From NCBI GenBank assembly GCA_963772295.1, contig CAVYWO010000003.1, positions 62,001 to 126,000 of the forward strand: a stretch of 64,000 nucleotides of DNA, read 5' to 3'. This document shows positions 34,232-44,706 of the stretch, piece after piece. The position numbers and the translations under genes were made by a program. Within the stretch, counting starts at the first letter, position 1; every line of letters starts with the position of its first letter. The stretch comes from AP-15 sp963772295 (lineage in GTDB: Bacteria; Pseudomonadota; Alphaproteobacteria; ATCC43930; CGMCC-115725). The notes under the pieces are model-generated. The model saw only the letters and a list, made by a program, of their open reading frames with translations, was not told the origin of the DNA and did no database searches.

Positions 34232-34828
34232 TTACCAAGATGCCAATCCTTCTGCGAACGATTTGCGACAGCTTTCTGAGGTGCCGGGATCAACCATTGC
34301 ATATACAGGCTTCCAAAGCACCTGAGGGTCAATACGTTTCCTATGTGCGTATTCATCGAAAACTGGCTCAAAATAATAGAAAAAATCACGCGCATTTTGT
34401 CTTAAACTATCCTCTACGACTTTCCATGTACATGAATTTGTTGCTGAAAAATCGTATATTTGATCGAAGAACGCGACTACCTGCTCGAATTGATGGTCAT
34501 GCGGTTTGAATATGGTGTTTTGATAGAATGTGGAAAGCGCTGCTGCAGAGGGTTTCTTTTTATTTTTCAAATCCCAAAACACCTTGGTTTTAGAATAGTC
34601 TGGGTCGTAGAAAGGAATGATTAGTGCATGCAAATTCTTTTGGAACGATTGTGCACTTACATCATGCATTACCTGAACCGCATGTAATATATTTTCAGTT
34701 CGCGCTTGCTCTATTTGATTTCCATATTGGACAAGCGCCCAAACGGCGGCCATCAGACCTCCTACGACCTTTATAGTCTCTATGGTTCGATCCCAGTTCC
34801 AGCCTCGCTCGCCTTGTTCTCCTGCCAT
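34232..34828 (-). CDS. Hypothetical protein with N-terminal membrane segment
   Basis: 198 residues. ATG 34828 has a strong AGGAGG six bases upstream. After a charged start (MAGEQGERGWNWDRTIETIK) there is one membrane span (VVGGLMAAVWALVQY), then a soluble domain rich in aromatic residues (FYDPDYSKTKVFWDLKNKKK, FFDQIYDFSATNSCTW). No family is recognised. The low GC and rare codons suggest recent acquisition together with the neighbouring DUF4145-like remnant. Confidence 0.75.
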   Translation of the reverse strand: MAGEQGERGWNWDRTIETIKVVGGLMAAVWALVQYGNQIEQARTENILHAVQVMHDVSAQSFQKNLHALIIPFYDPDYSKTKVFWDLKNKKKPSAAALSTFYQNTIFKPHDHQFEQVVAFFDQIYDFSATNSCTWKVVEDSLRQNARDFFYYFEPVFDEYAHRKRIDPQVLWKPVYAMVDPGTSESCRKSFAEGLASW

Positions 34829-35203
34829 TGAAATCCTCCTTCTCCGGCTGGCCACCTTCGCTGAGCTGACATTAGCTCTCCACCACCGCACCTCTCGCGC
34901 CTGTTCGAACAGACGCTAGCATGCCGTTCCGGAACGGTATGTGAACTTCTTCACACCTCCCGCTGGATGCTGTCCCACGGGCTCACGACCAACGAAATCG
35001 AAGGTCGTTGCCACGGCCTAGCAAAGGAGCAGACAATTGATGCCGGTGGCCTCGCGAAGCTGCGGCCCCGACCAATCCCAACATCATGGATGACATGAGA
35101 TCGGGACCAGATCAGCGGTCTCGCGGCCGCTTCCCGGCTACGACGAGGACGATCCCGCACCGGCGCAACGCTACGACGTCGCTTGCGCGATCGAACTCGC
35201 GGG
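34829..35203. other. Intergenic accessory DNA, nothing recognised
   Basis: This stretch contains the upstream region of the membrane-protein gene and short frames with no family-like sequence. No tRNA, repeat array or clear terminator was seen. Confidence 0.4.
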
Positions 35204-35314
35204 CTGATACGTCGTCACCGCGACAAGATCGAGTTGGTTGCGCAGGCCTTATTGGAACGCAAGACGTTGACCGCCGAAGAGATCGACATCCTGCTTCGGG
35301 CGACAAATTCCTAA
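35204..35314 (+). pseudogene. C-terminal remnant of an FtsH/M41-type metallopeptidase
   Basis: The last 36 residues before the TAA at 35312 read LIRRHRDKIELVAQALLERK and TLTAEEIDILLRA. This is the usual C-terminal helix pair of FtsH-like AAA proteases, where a conserved Leu-rich LLERxTLxxxEI motif ends the peptidase domain. No upstream AAA or HExxH part is present. Confidence 0.5.
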
Positions 35315-35336
35315 GTGCTTCTCGCCCCCCCCACGA

Positions 35337-35570
35337 GTGCGCGGGTTTCTGATCCTTTTTGTCGGTTCAATATTTCTTTCTTCCGGTGCTACTTACCCTG
35401 CCAACGCCGCAGAACCAACGCCAGGAGCATATTTGGTCTCTGGTATCGTTAAATCAGTCTCGGGCGGCAAAGTCTGCGGAACGAAGGGACAGGCGATAGT
35501 AGGCTACTCATACTGGCCCGGTTCCCAGCAACACGGAATTTCTCGGAGGCGCGAACCGCATGCGCGGTAA
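35337..35570 (+). CDS. Short hypothetical exported protein, probably truncated
   Basis: 77 residues from GTG 35337. The hydrophobic start FLILFVGSIFLSSGATYPANAAE looks like a signal peptide. The mature part is GAYLVSGIVKSVSGGKVCGTKG with one Cys. The end (QQHGISRRREPHAR) looks non-native, so the 3' part may be lost. No family is recognised. Confidence 0.35.
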   Translation: MRGFLILFVGSIFLSSGATYPANAAEPTPGAYLVSGIVKSVSGGKVCGTKGQAIVGYSYWPGSQQHGISRRREPHAR

Positions 35571-35585
35571 CTTATTCTCTTGACT

Positions 35586-35795
35586 TCAAGCTAGGCCCCC
35601 CGAGTAAGCTTTTCTAGCGATTTCGGGAAACACCTTGCGCGGCCCCTTGCCTACTTCCTGGATGGCGCGGTCGGTCGGGGTTTCGGGGCGCGGCCCGACG
35701 AGCCAATCGAGGACGGTTAGCCGCGCCAGCGTCAGCAGGTAGTCGGCCTGGTCGATCAATCCGGCGGATAGACGACGCAGCACGTCGAGCACCAT
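35586..35795 (-). CDS. Short hypothetical protein
   Basis: 69 residues, ATG 35795. The helical-looking sequence LIDQADYLLTLARLTVLDWL then PRPETPTDRAIQEVGKGPRK is not the usual Arg/Ala shadow type, so it may be a genuine small protein or a C-terminal remnant. No family is recognised. From 35796 to 36038 nothing further is visible. Confidence 0.3.
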   Translation of the reverse strand: MVLDVLRRLSAGLIDQADYLLTLARLTVLDWLVGPRPETPTDRAIQEVGKGPRKVFPEIARKAYSGGLA

Positions 35796-36038
35796 ATCAC
35801 GCCATCATGACGTTCGGCCTTACCGATGACGAGAAGCATATCATCTGCACCGGACCCGGCTCGAACTCATCGCGGTGCGCAAAGTTCGCCGCCGACAGTT
35901 GACCGACACTCGGTGTCCCGGATGAGCGCAACTCAGCGCTGTTGCCGCCGGGGTTTCCCCGAGGTGCCAGGCGGAAAAACATAACGTTCTTGGGGCACAG
36001 GCCGGCGCCGTTCAGCCCTCGCTGTGCTCAGCGTCTGC

Positions 36039-36896
36039 TCAGGCACGGCCACTACCCGATTCGATCGGATCGGCCCTGGCAGAAATTGCGAGCGCCTTTG
36101 CCAGGAGGCCGTCCGGCCGTGCCACCTGCTCCAGGACCGCGTAATGATGGCAGTCGGCCACCGCAACCGTCTCTCCCGGGAGGCCGCGCGCGCTCCAGGC
36201 CGCGGCGAACGCGCGTGATTGGCGTTTCAGCTCCGGCAGCTCGTCAGAGCCATAGGCGATGATGAGTTTGCCCGGGTGTGCCGGCAGATTGTGCAAGGGA
36301 CTGTTGCGCCGCGCCTGTGCCGCGTCGAGGCCGAGCTTCTGGTTGAGATAACAAAGGCGGATCGGCTCCAGATCGAATAGGCCGCTGATGGTAAGACCGC
36401 CAGCCACCGGCGCTTCATCCATCAGCATTGCCGCGAGATGGCCGCCGGCGGACCACCCGCCGACATAAAGCCGCGCTGGATCGCCGCCCAATGTCAGAAG
36501 CTGCTGGTGCAGCCAATGCAGCGCACTGCGCGCCTCGCCTACAATACCGTCCATCGTCGCCTCGGGCGCCAAGGTGTAGCCCGCGACCGCGACATGGAAG
36601 CCATAGGCGAGCGGTCCTTCGGCGACGAAACTGAAGCCCTCCTTGGCGTTGCGCTGCCAATAGCCGCCGTGGAAGAACAGCAGCGTCGCGGCTCCGGCCC
36701 GGTTCGCGGCGAAGAAGTCGATCCGCGCGCGCGGCGCGTCGCCATAGACCAGATCGAGATGATCTGGCATGCGCGCGCGCAGCGCCTCGCTGCGGCGTCG
36801 CCAATCGGTGAGGTACTGCTCGCTATCGGCCACGGCAGCGGAGTTGTTGTAAGCGGCGTCGAGCGTCTGCCGATCCATCGAACCATAAACGATCAT
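36039..36896 (-). CDS. Alpha/beta hydrolase, kynurenine formamidase/esterase type
   Basis: About 285 residues. The oxyanion motif HGGYWQRNAK (near residue 75), nucleophile elbow VGGWSAGGHLAAML, an Asp in IAYGSDELPELKRQ and the catalytic His in ADCHHYAVLE make a complete triad. The N-terminal YNNSAAVADSEQYLTDWRRR resembles arylformamidase-type esterases. The product may hydrolyse formyl-kynurenine or another small ester or amide. ATG 36896 was preferred over 36917; ATG 36878 is also possible. It is adjacent to a decayed molybdenum hydroxylase gene on the same strand. Confidence 0.8.
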   Translation of the reverse strand: MIVYGSMDRQTLDAAYNNSAAVADSEQYLTDWRRRSEALRARMPDHLDLVYGDAPRARIDFFAANRAGAATLLFFHGGYWQRNAKEGFSFVAEGPLAYGFHVAVAGYTLAPEATMDGIVGEARSALHWLHQQLLTLGGDPARLYVGGWSAGGHLAAMLMDEAPVAGGLTISGLFDLEPIRLCYLNQKLGLDAAQARRNSPLHNLPAHPGKLIIAYGSDELPELKRQSRAFAAAWSARGLPGETVAVADCHHYAVLEQVARPDGLLAKALAISARADPIESGSGRA

Positions 36897-37016
36897 GCTG
36901 TGCCCTGTTTCACGCATTGCGCTCTCTGCGGACTGGTACCAGTAAGGCGCTTCCGCAATTGCGAGCTTAATCTTATGGCCGGGACGGGCCCGGCGACGAG
37001 CGAATAAATTGCATGG

Positions 37017-39441
<2,425 letters not shown>

Positions 39442-39662
39442 TGCGGTCGCTCCTCGGAATTTCTGCGTCGGAGGCAGCCCGCGATTGTCATCGAACGCCT
39501 ATCGCAATGCCATGCTTCTTGAGCGATGCACAAAAAAGGGGGCGATTGCCCAGGGGTTCGTCTGCGTGATCCGGTCCATCAGACGCGGCAGGGGTGGCGC
39601 TCCTATGGCACGAGGCTTGCTCTGAGAGGGCAGGGTCGGCCGAGCCCCTGAGGAGATTGACC

Positions 39663-40529
39663 ATGCCACCTTGCCGCGGAGTGGTCGCGATGCTGATGCT
39701 TGCTGGCGCCTGGCTTGGTGCGGCCGGACCGAGCGTGGCGCAGACGCCGGCGTGCGAGCCCGACAAGGTCGCAACCAAATATCCGAGCCTCGCCGGAAAG
39801 ACGATCAAGATCGGCGCCGATCCGACCTCGCCGCCTTACGTTACCCGCGATCCCAAGGACTTCAATCAGCTGATCGGCTTTGACACGGATATGGCGCGGG
39901 CCGTGTTCGATTGCGCCGGCGTAAAGCATGAGTTCTTTCTCGGCGGCTGGTCCGGTCTGTTGCCGGCGGTGATTTCGGGCCAGATCGACGTGATGTGGGA
40001 CAATCTCTATTACACGGCCGAAAGGGCCAAGCAGGTCGACTATGTCGTTTACATGGTGGCCGGTACTGGCGCGCTGACGCCGGCCGGCAATCCAAAAAAG
40101 CTTTCCGGCATCGGGGACAGCTGCGGGCTCAGCGCCGCGGCCGGGCTCGGCACCGTCGAGGAAGCCGCCTTCCGCGAGCAGGACACCAAGTGCAAGGCCG
40201 AGGGCAAGCCGGGTGTCAACGTCATGACCTACCCCGACATCGCCGCGGGCGCCCGGCTGGTCCAGAACGGTCGCGCCGATCTGATGCTCACCGACCTCGC
40301 CCTCACCGACTCGCTGGTCAAGGAAAACCCGACGCTGTACGCGCGCGGCTACAAGATCCTCAGCGGCTTTTCGGTCGGAGCGGCAATCAAGAAAGGCAAC
40401 CCCGCCCTGCTGAAGCTGCTCGCCGACGGCCTCAGGATCATGCAGGCCACCGGCAAGCAAAAGGTTTTCGCCGAAAAATACGCCATCGATCCAACCTTGC
40501 AGATCGCCGCCGAGGTCAAGACCAGGTGA
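39663..40529 (+). CDS. ABC transporter substrate-binding protein, family 3 (amino acid type)
   Basis: 288 residues. The signal peptide MPPCRGVVAMLMLAGAWLGA...AQ is followed by the SBP_bac_3 fold: KIGADPTSPPYVTRDPKDFN, IGFDTDMARAVFDCAGVKHE, and GGWSGLLPAVISGQIDVMWD. The protein binds a small solute in the periplasm. ATG 39663 has GAGGAG eight bases upstream. Its stop overlaps the GTG of the permease/ATPase gene (GTGA), so the transporter is one operon with the hydrolase genes that follow. Confidence 0.9.
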   Translation: MPPCRGVVAMLMLAGAWLGAAGPSVAQTPACEPDKVATKYPSLAGKTIKIGADPTSPPYVTRDPKDFNQLIGFDTDMARAVFDCAGVKHEFFLGGWSGLLPAVISGQIDVMWDNLYYTAERAKQVDYVVYMVAGTGALTPAGNPKKLSGIGDSCGLSAAAGLGTVEEAAFREQDTKCKAEGKPGVNVMTYPDIAAGARLVQNGRADLMLTDLALTDSLVKENPTLYARGYKILSGFSVGAAIKKGNPALLKLLADGLRIMQATGKQKVFAEKYAIDPTLQIAAEVKTR

Positions 40530-42358
40530 CGCCGGTGGGCGGCCGGCGCCGCCGCAACTGGTCCTCGCCCGGCCGGGGCAAGCTCGGCATCTCGATTGCG
40601 CTTTTGTTGATCGCGGTAGCCCTGTTGGCCGGCTGCGGCCGGGCAACGAGCCCGGGACAGATGACATTGGGCCAGATTGTCGCCGGCGGTTCGCCGGTCG
40701 CCGGCCGAGACACGGCATGGCCGATCGAGTTCGTCTCGTACGTCTTCTCGGGCTTTCTTCTCACCGGCGCGCTGACCGCAGTCCAGATCACGGTGCTGGC
40801 GATGTCTGCCGGGCTCGTTCTCGGGCTCGGGCTCGCCCTGGTGCGGCTGTCATCGGTGGCGCCGCTGCGCGCGGCGGCATGGACGTATATCTGGATCGTC
40901 AGGGGCACCCCGCAACTCTTGCAGCTGGTCTTCATCTATGACGCACTACCGCTGATCGGGCTCCAATTCGACAGCTTTGCGACCGCGGTCATCGGCTTTG
41001 CACTGAATGAGGCGGCATTCAGCGCCGAAATTATTCGCGGCGGCATCGTCTCGGTAAGCCGCAACCAGTCGATAGCGGCGGCGTCGCTCGGCATGGGCCG
41101 ATTTCTGACCTTGCGCCGCATTATTCTACCGCAGGCGATGCGTGCAATCATGCCCGGCGTCACCAACGACACCATCGGCATGCTCAAGCTGAGCTCGATC
41201 GCATCCGTGATATTCGTCAACGAGTTGACCTTCCGCGCGCAGCAGATTGTCGGGCAGAACTTCAAGTTCTTCACCGTGTTCTGCGCGGCGGGGACGATCT
41301 ACTTGGCGATGACGAGCGCGATCTCACTGTTGCAAGGCTGGGTCGAGCGCCATTTCGACCTGGAGCGCGAACCCGCTCGGCCGCGCCCGCGCTGGGTTCG
41401 CTGGAGGGCCGCTCGCCGGCGCGATGGCGTTGCCGAGACCGTCGCGCGGGCAAAGGCGCCGAACTGGGAGGGTCTCCCCAGGAGAACCGGGAGCGGCGTC
41501 GCTGAACTGCACGATCTCCTGACGACCGACGATGTCGCGGCCGGCATTGGCGAGCCCGTTCTCGTCACCAGCAAGGTATGGAAGTCGTATGCTGGCCGAG
41601 AGGTGCTCTCCGGGATCGATCTCACCGTCAATCGCGGTGACGTCGTCGCCATCCTCGGGCCGAGCGGTTCGGGCAAGAGCACGTTTCTGCGGTTGATCAG
41701 CCATTTGGAAGCGGTCGACGGTGGCGACATCCTGCTCGATGGCCGCCATGTCGGCTATGAGCGGCGCGGCGCTGCGCTGAAGCCCGTGTCGAGGCTCGCC
41801 AGAGCCCGCGCGGATGCGCGCATCGGTATGGTTTTTCAGCATTTCGACCTCTTCAACCATCTCACCGCGCTCGACAACGTGATCGAGGCGCCGATCCGGG
41901 TCCACGGCAGGGCCCGGAGCGAAGCCGAGGCCCTCGGCAGGCGCCTCTTGGCAGCCGTCGGTCTCGATCGCCATACCGACGACCTGCCGCATCGCCTTTC
42001 CGGCGGGCAGCAGCAACGGGTCGCGATTGCCCGCGCCCTGGCCATTCGGCCGCGCCTGATGCTGTTCGACGAGCCGACCTCCGCCCTCGACCCGGAACTC
42101 GTCGGTGAGGTGCTCGCGGTCATTCGCCGCCTCGCCGATGCCGGCATGACGATGATCGTCGTGACCCATGAGATCCGCTTCGCCCGCGAGGTCGCCGACC
42201 GGGTGATCTTTATGGACGCCGGCAAGGTGGTCGAGGCGGGTCCGTCGGCGCAGGTCATCGATGATCCCCAGCAGCCGCGTACACGTCGTTTCCTGCGCCG
42301 CGTCGAGCACAGCGAGGGCCTGGAGGCCGAGGAGGTCGCCGCCGACGCAGGTCCATAG
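40526..42358 (+). CDS. Fused amino-acid ABC transporter permease - ATPase
   Basis: About 610 residues. Residues 70-290 are a HisM/GlnP-type permease with EAA loop (SLGMGRFLTLRRIILPQAMR) and the typical IVRGTPQLLQLVFIYDALPL. Residues 345-600 are a GlnQ-type ATPase: Walker A GPSGSGKST, LSGGQQQRVAIARAL, LMLFDEPTSALD and the H-loop VVTHE. The N-terminus (ALLLIAVALLAGCGRAT) contains an LAGC lipobox-like motif, unusual for a permease. The likely solute is an amino acid or amide, given the linked cyclase-family hydrolase and amidase genes. Confidence 0.9.
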   Translation: MTPVGGRRRRNWSSPGRGKLGISIALLLIAVALLAGCGRATSPGQMTLGQIVAGGSPVAGRDTAWPIEFVSYVFSGFLLTGALTAVQITVLAMSAGLVLGLGLALVRLSSVAPLRAAAWTYIWIVRGTPQLLQLVFIYDALPLIGLQFDSFATAVIGFALNEAAFSAEIIRGGIVSVSRNQSIAAASLGMGRFLTLRRIILPQAMRAIMPGVTNDTIGMLKLSSIASVIFVNELTFRAQQIVGQNFKFFTVFCAAGTIYLAMTSAISLLQGWVERHFDLEREPARPRPRWVRWRAARRRDGVAETVARAKAPNWEGLPRRTGSGVAELHDLLTTDDVAAGIGEPVLVTSKVWKSYAGREVLSGIDLTVNRGDVVAILGPSGSGKSTFLRLISHLEAVDGGDILLDGRHVGYERRGAALKPVSRLARARADARIGMVFQHFDLFNHLTALDNVIEAPIRVHGRARSEAEALGRRLLAAVGLDRHTDDLPHRLSGGQQQRVAIARALAIRPRLMLFDEPTSALDPELVGEVLAVIRRLADAGMTMIVVTHEIRFAREVADRVIFMDAGKVVEAGPSAQVIDDPQQPRTRRFLRRVEHSEGLEAEEVAADAGP

Positions 42359-42395
42359 ATCCCAATAACGCCGCCAATCGCTTAGGGAGAAGCAA

Positions 42396-43085
42396 ATGGT
42401 CGGACCGATCCAGGAAATCGTCGATCTCGCGCACGAGCTCTATACCGGGATGCCCAATATCGGCGACCAGCAGATCGCCTTCTGGCCGATCGAGAGCTTT
42501 GAGGGTTTGCGAACCATCACCGAAGGCAGGCTCGCGATGGAGTCGCGGATGATGCTGATGGCCGAGCATTGCGGCACGCATCTCGACGCGCCCCGCCACT
42601 TCGACGAAACCGGCTTGTCGGTAGCGCAAGTGCCGCTCGAGCGGCTGATTCTTCCCGGCCATCTGCTCGATCTTACGTATCGGCGGCCGGGCGAGGCCAT
42701 CACGATCGCCGATTTCGAGGCGGCCGAGGCCAAGTCGGGGCGCGCCATCGGCGGCGGCACCGCGGTCGTCTGCTGGACCGGCTGCGACAAGGATTGGGGC
42801 ACCCCGGGATGGGTGAAGAAGCGCCCCTTCGTTCCGACGAACAGCGCGCAATGGCTTGTCGACCGCGGCATCACGCTGTTTGCGACCGATCTGATCGGCA
42901 TGGACGATCCGGCCGAATGGTGGTGGCCGACCCATGCGATCTGGCTGCGCAGCGGCGTCTGCATGGTGCAGCAGCTGTGTCGTCTCGACCGGCTCGTCGG
43001 CAAGGAATTCCTGTTCGTTTGTCTCCCGCTCAAGATGCGCGACGGCACCGGCTGCCCGGTTCGACCGGTCGCCCTGGTGATGTAG
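42396..43085 (+). CDS. Cyclase family protein (KynB-like metal-dependent hydrolase)
   Basis: 229 residues. The signature HCGTHLDAPRHF of the cyclase/kynurenine-formamidase family is at about residues 54-65, with the second metal region THAIWLRSGVCMVQQL and the loop GVDLIGMDDP-like TDLIGMDDPAEWWWP. It is probably a Mn/Zn-dependent amidohydrolase. ATG 42396 follows GGAGAAG. It lies 37 bases after the transporter and 36 bases before the amidase gene, suggesting one operon for uptake and hydrolysis of an amide. Confidence 0.85.
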   Translation: MVGPIQEIVDLAHELYTGMPNIGDQQIAFWPIESFEGLRTITEGRLAMESRMMLMAEHCGTHLDAPRHFDETGLSVAQVPLERLILPGHLLDLTYRRPGEAITIADFEAAEAKSGRAIGGGTAVVCWTGCDKDWGTPGWVKKRPFVPTNSAQWLVDRGITLFATDLIGMDDPAEWWWPTHAIWLRSGVCMVQQLCRLDRLVGKEFLFVCLPLKMRDGTGCPVRPVALVM

Positions 43086-43121
43086 GCGACGCGGCGAGAA
43101 CGCGGCCGCGAGGAGACCAGA

Positions 43122-44415
43122 ATGGGAGCGTCAGGGCGCCGTCCCCGCGGGACCGGGCGCGCCAATCACTATGTCGTCCCGGCCACCCCGCCGACGGTGC
43201 ATTGGGGCTATTTCAGCAAGTCGCTGAAACCCGTCCTCTCGGTCGAGTCGGGAGATTTCGTCACCATCGAAACGCTGACCCACCATGCATACGACGATTA
43301 TTCCCGCATGATCGAAGGAGATCCGGGGGCGGAGAGCGTGTTTCTCTGGACCAAGGAGGTCAAGAATGTCGACCGGCGCGGCGCCGGGCCGATGGATGCA
43401 TCGATCCATGGACGCGGCGCCGGCGAAGGGTTCGGCGTTCATATCTGCACCGGCCCCGTTTCCGTGCATGGCGCGGCGCCGGGCGACGTACTCGAGGTGC
43501 GGATCATCGACGTAAGGCCCCGTCCCTGTCGCAATTCGGAGTTCGAAGGCAGGGCTTTTGGCAGCAATGCGGCGGCATGGTGGGGCTTCCACTACAACGA
43601 TCTCTTGACCGAGCCGAAACCGCGCGAGGTCGTCACGATCTACGAGATCGATGCGACGGGCGGCCGCAACTGGGCGCGCGCGGTCTATAATTACCGCTGG
43701 GTGCCGCAGACCGGTCCTTTTGGCGTGATGCACCGGATCATCGACTATCCCGGCGTGCCGGTCGACCATGCCCTTGTTGAAGAAAAGCACGGCATCCTCA
43801 AAGAGGTGCGGATTCCGGTGCGGCCGCATTTCGGGGTCATCGCAGTGGCGCCGGCGGAGGCGGAATTCGTCGAACTCGGTGCCGCCCGGCTATTTCGGCG
43901 GCAACGTCGACGATTGGCGGATCGGCAAGGGTGCGGTGATGTACTACCCGGTGGCGGTCCCGGGTGCGCTGTTCTCGGTCGGCGATCCGCATGCCAGCCA
44001 GGGCAATTCGGAGCTGTGCGGCACTGCGATCGAATGCTCGCTGACCGGCACCTTCCAGCTGCTCCTGCACAAACGGGACCGCCTCGCCGGAACCGCGCTC
44101 GCCGGTCTCGACTATCCGCTGTTGGAGACGCAGGACGAATGGGTCGTGCACGGCTTCAGCTTTGCCAACTATCTGGCGGCGCTCGGCGACAAGGCGCAGT
44201 CCGAGATCTTCGCCAAATCCTCGCTCGATGCCGCAATGCGCGACGCCTTCCGCAAGATGCGGCGCTTCCTGATGACGGCGAAAGGGCTGACCGAGGATGA
44301 AGCGATCTCGCTGATGTCGGTGGCAGTCGATTTCGCCGTGACCCAGATCGTCGATGCCAACTGGGGCATCCATGCGATCTTGAAGAAATCGATTTTCGCC
44401 GGCGCGGCGGGGTGA
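43122..44415 (+). pseudogene. Acetamidase/formamidase with single-base frameshift
   Basis: The first part (43122 to about 43872) has GDFVTIETLTHHAYDDYSRM, the metal loop FGVHICTGPVSVHGAAPGDV and PRPCRNSEFEGRAFGSNAAA of the FmdA/AmdA family. The second part, one frame over, continues VPPGYFGGNVDDWRIGKGAV, then DPHASQGNSELCGTAIECSL, to 44415. The shift is explained by one extra A in GTCGAACTCGG near 43873 (GTCGACTCGG would read VDSVPPGYF). Otherwise complete (about 430 residues), so this could be decay or a sequencing error. The family hydrolyses formamide and short amides to ammonia. Confidence 0.85.
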
Positions 44416-44706
44416 CCGTTGCGGCGTCCGGCGCGCGGGGCCGGCCGAAATCCTCTACCGCCGTGAGCTCGAAGCCGTCGACCACGCTGCGGCAACGCGC
44501 TGGCACTGATCCCGCGCACCCCGGCCGATCCCGAACTCCGCGCCGGTTCGTTTCCGGATCTGTTGCGAAGCGCGGCCACCATTCGGGCGTCGGGCCGGCG
44601 CCGCCCGGCGCGCACCGGTTTCAAGCTTGGCGGAGCGGTGATAGTATCCGGCCATCGACGAAGGGCGGGCGCCCGGTTGTCGATTGTCGCATCGGCGGGA
44701 TGTGAA

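Noticed and set aside
44416..44706. Coding region upstream of the secretion ATPase (ALIPRTPADPELRAGSFPDL)
   Set aside because: A few family-like looking residues but no recognisable family, start or ribosome-binding site; left as intergenic.
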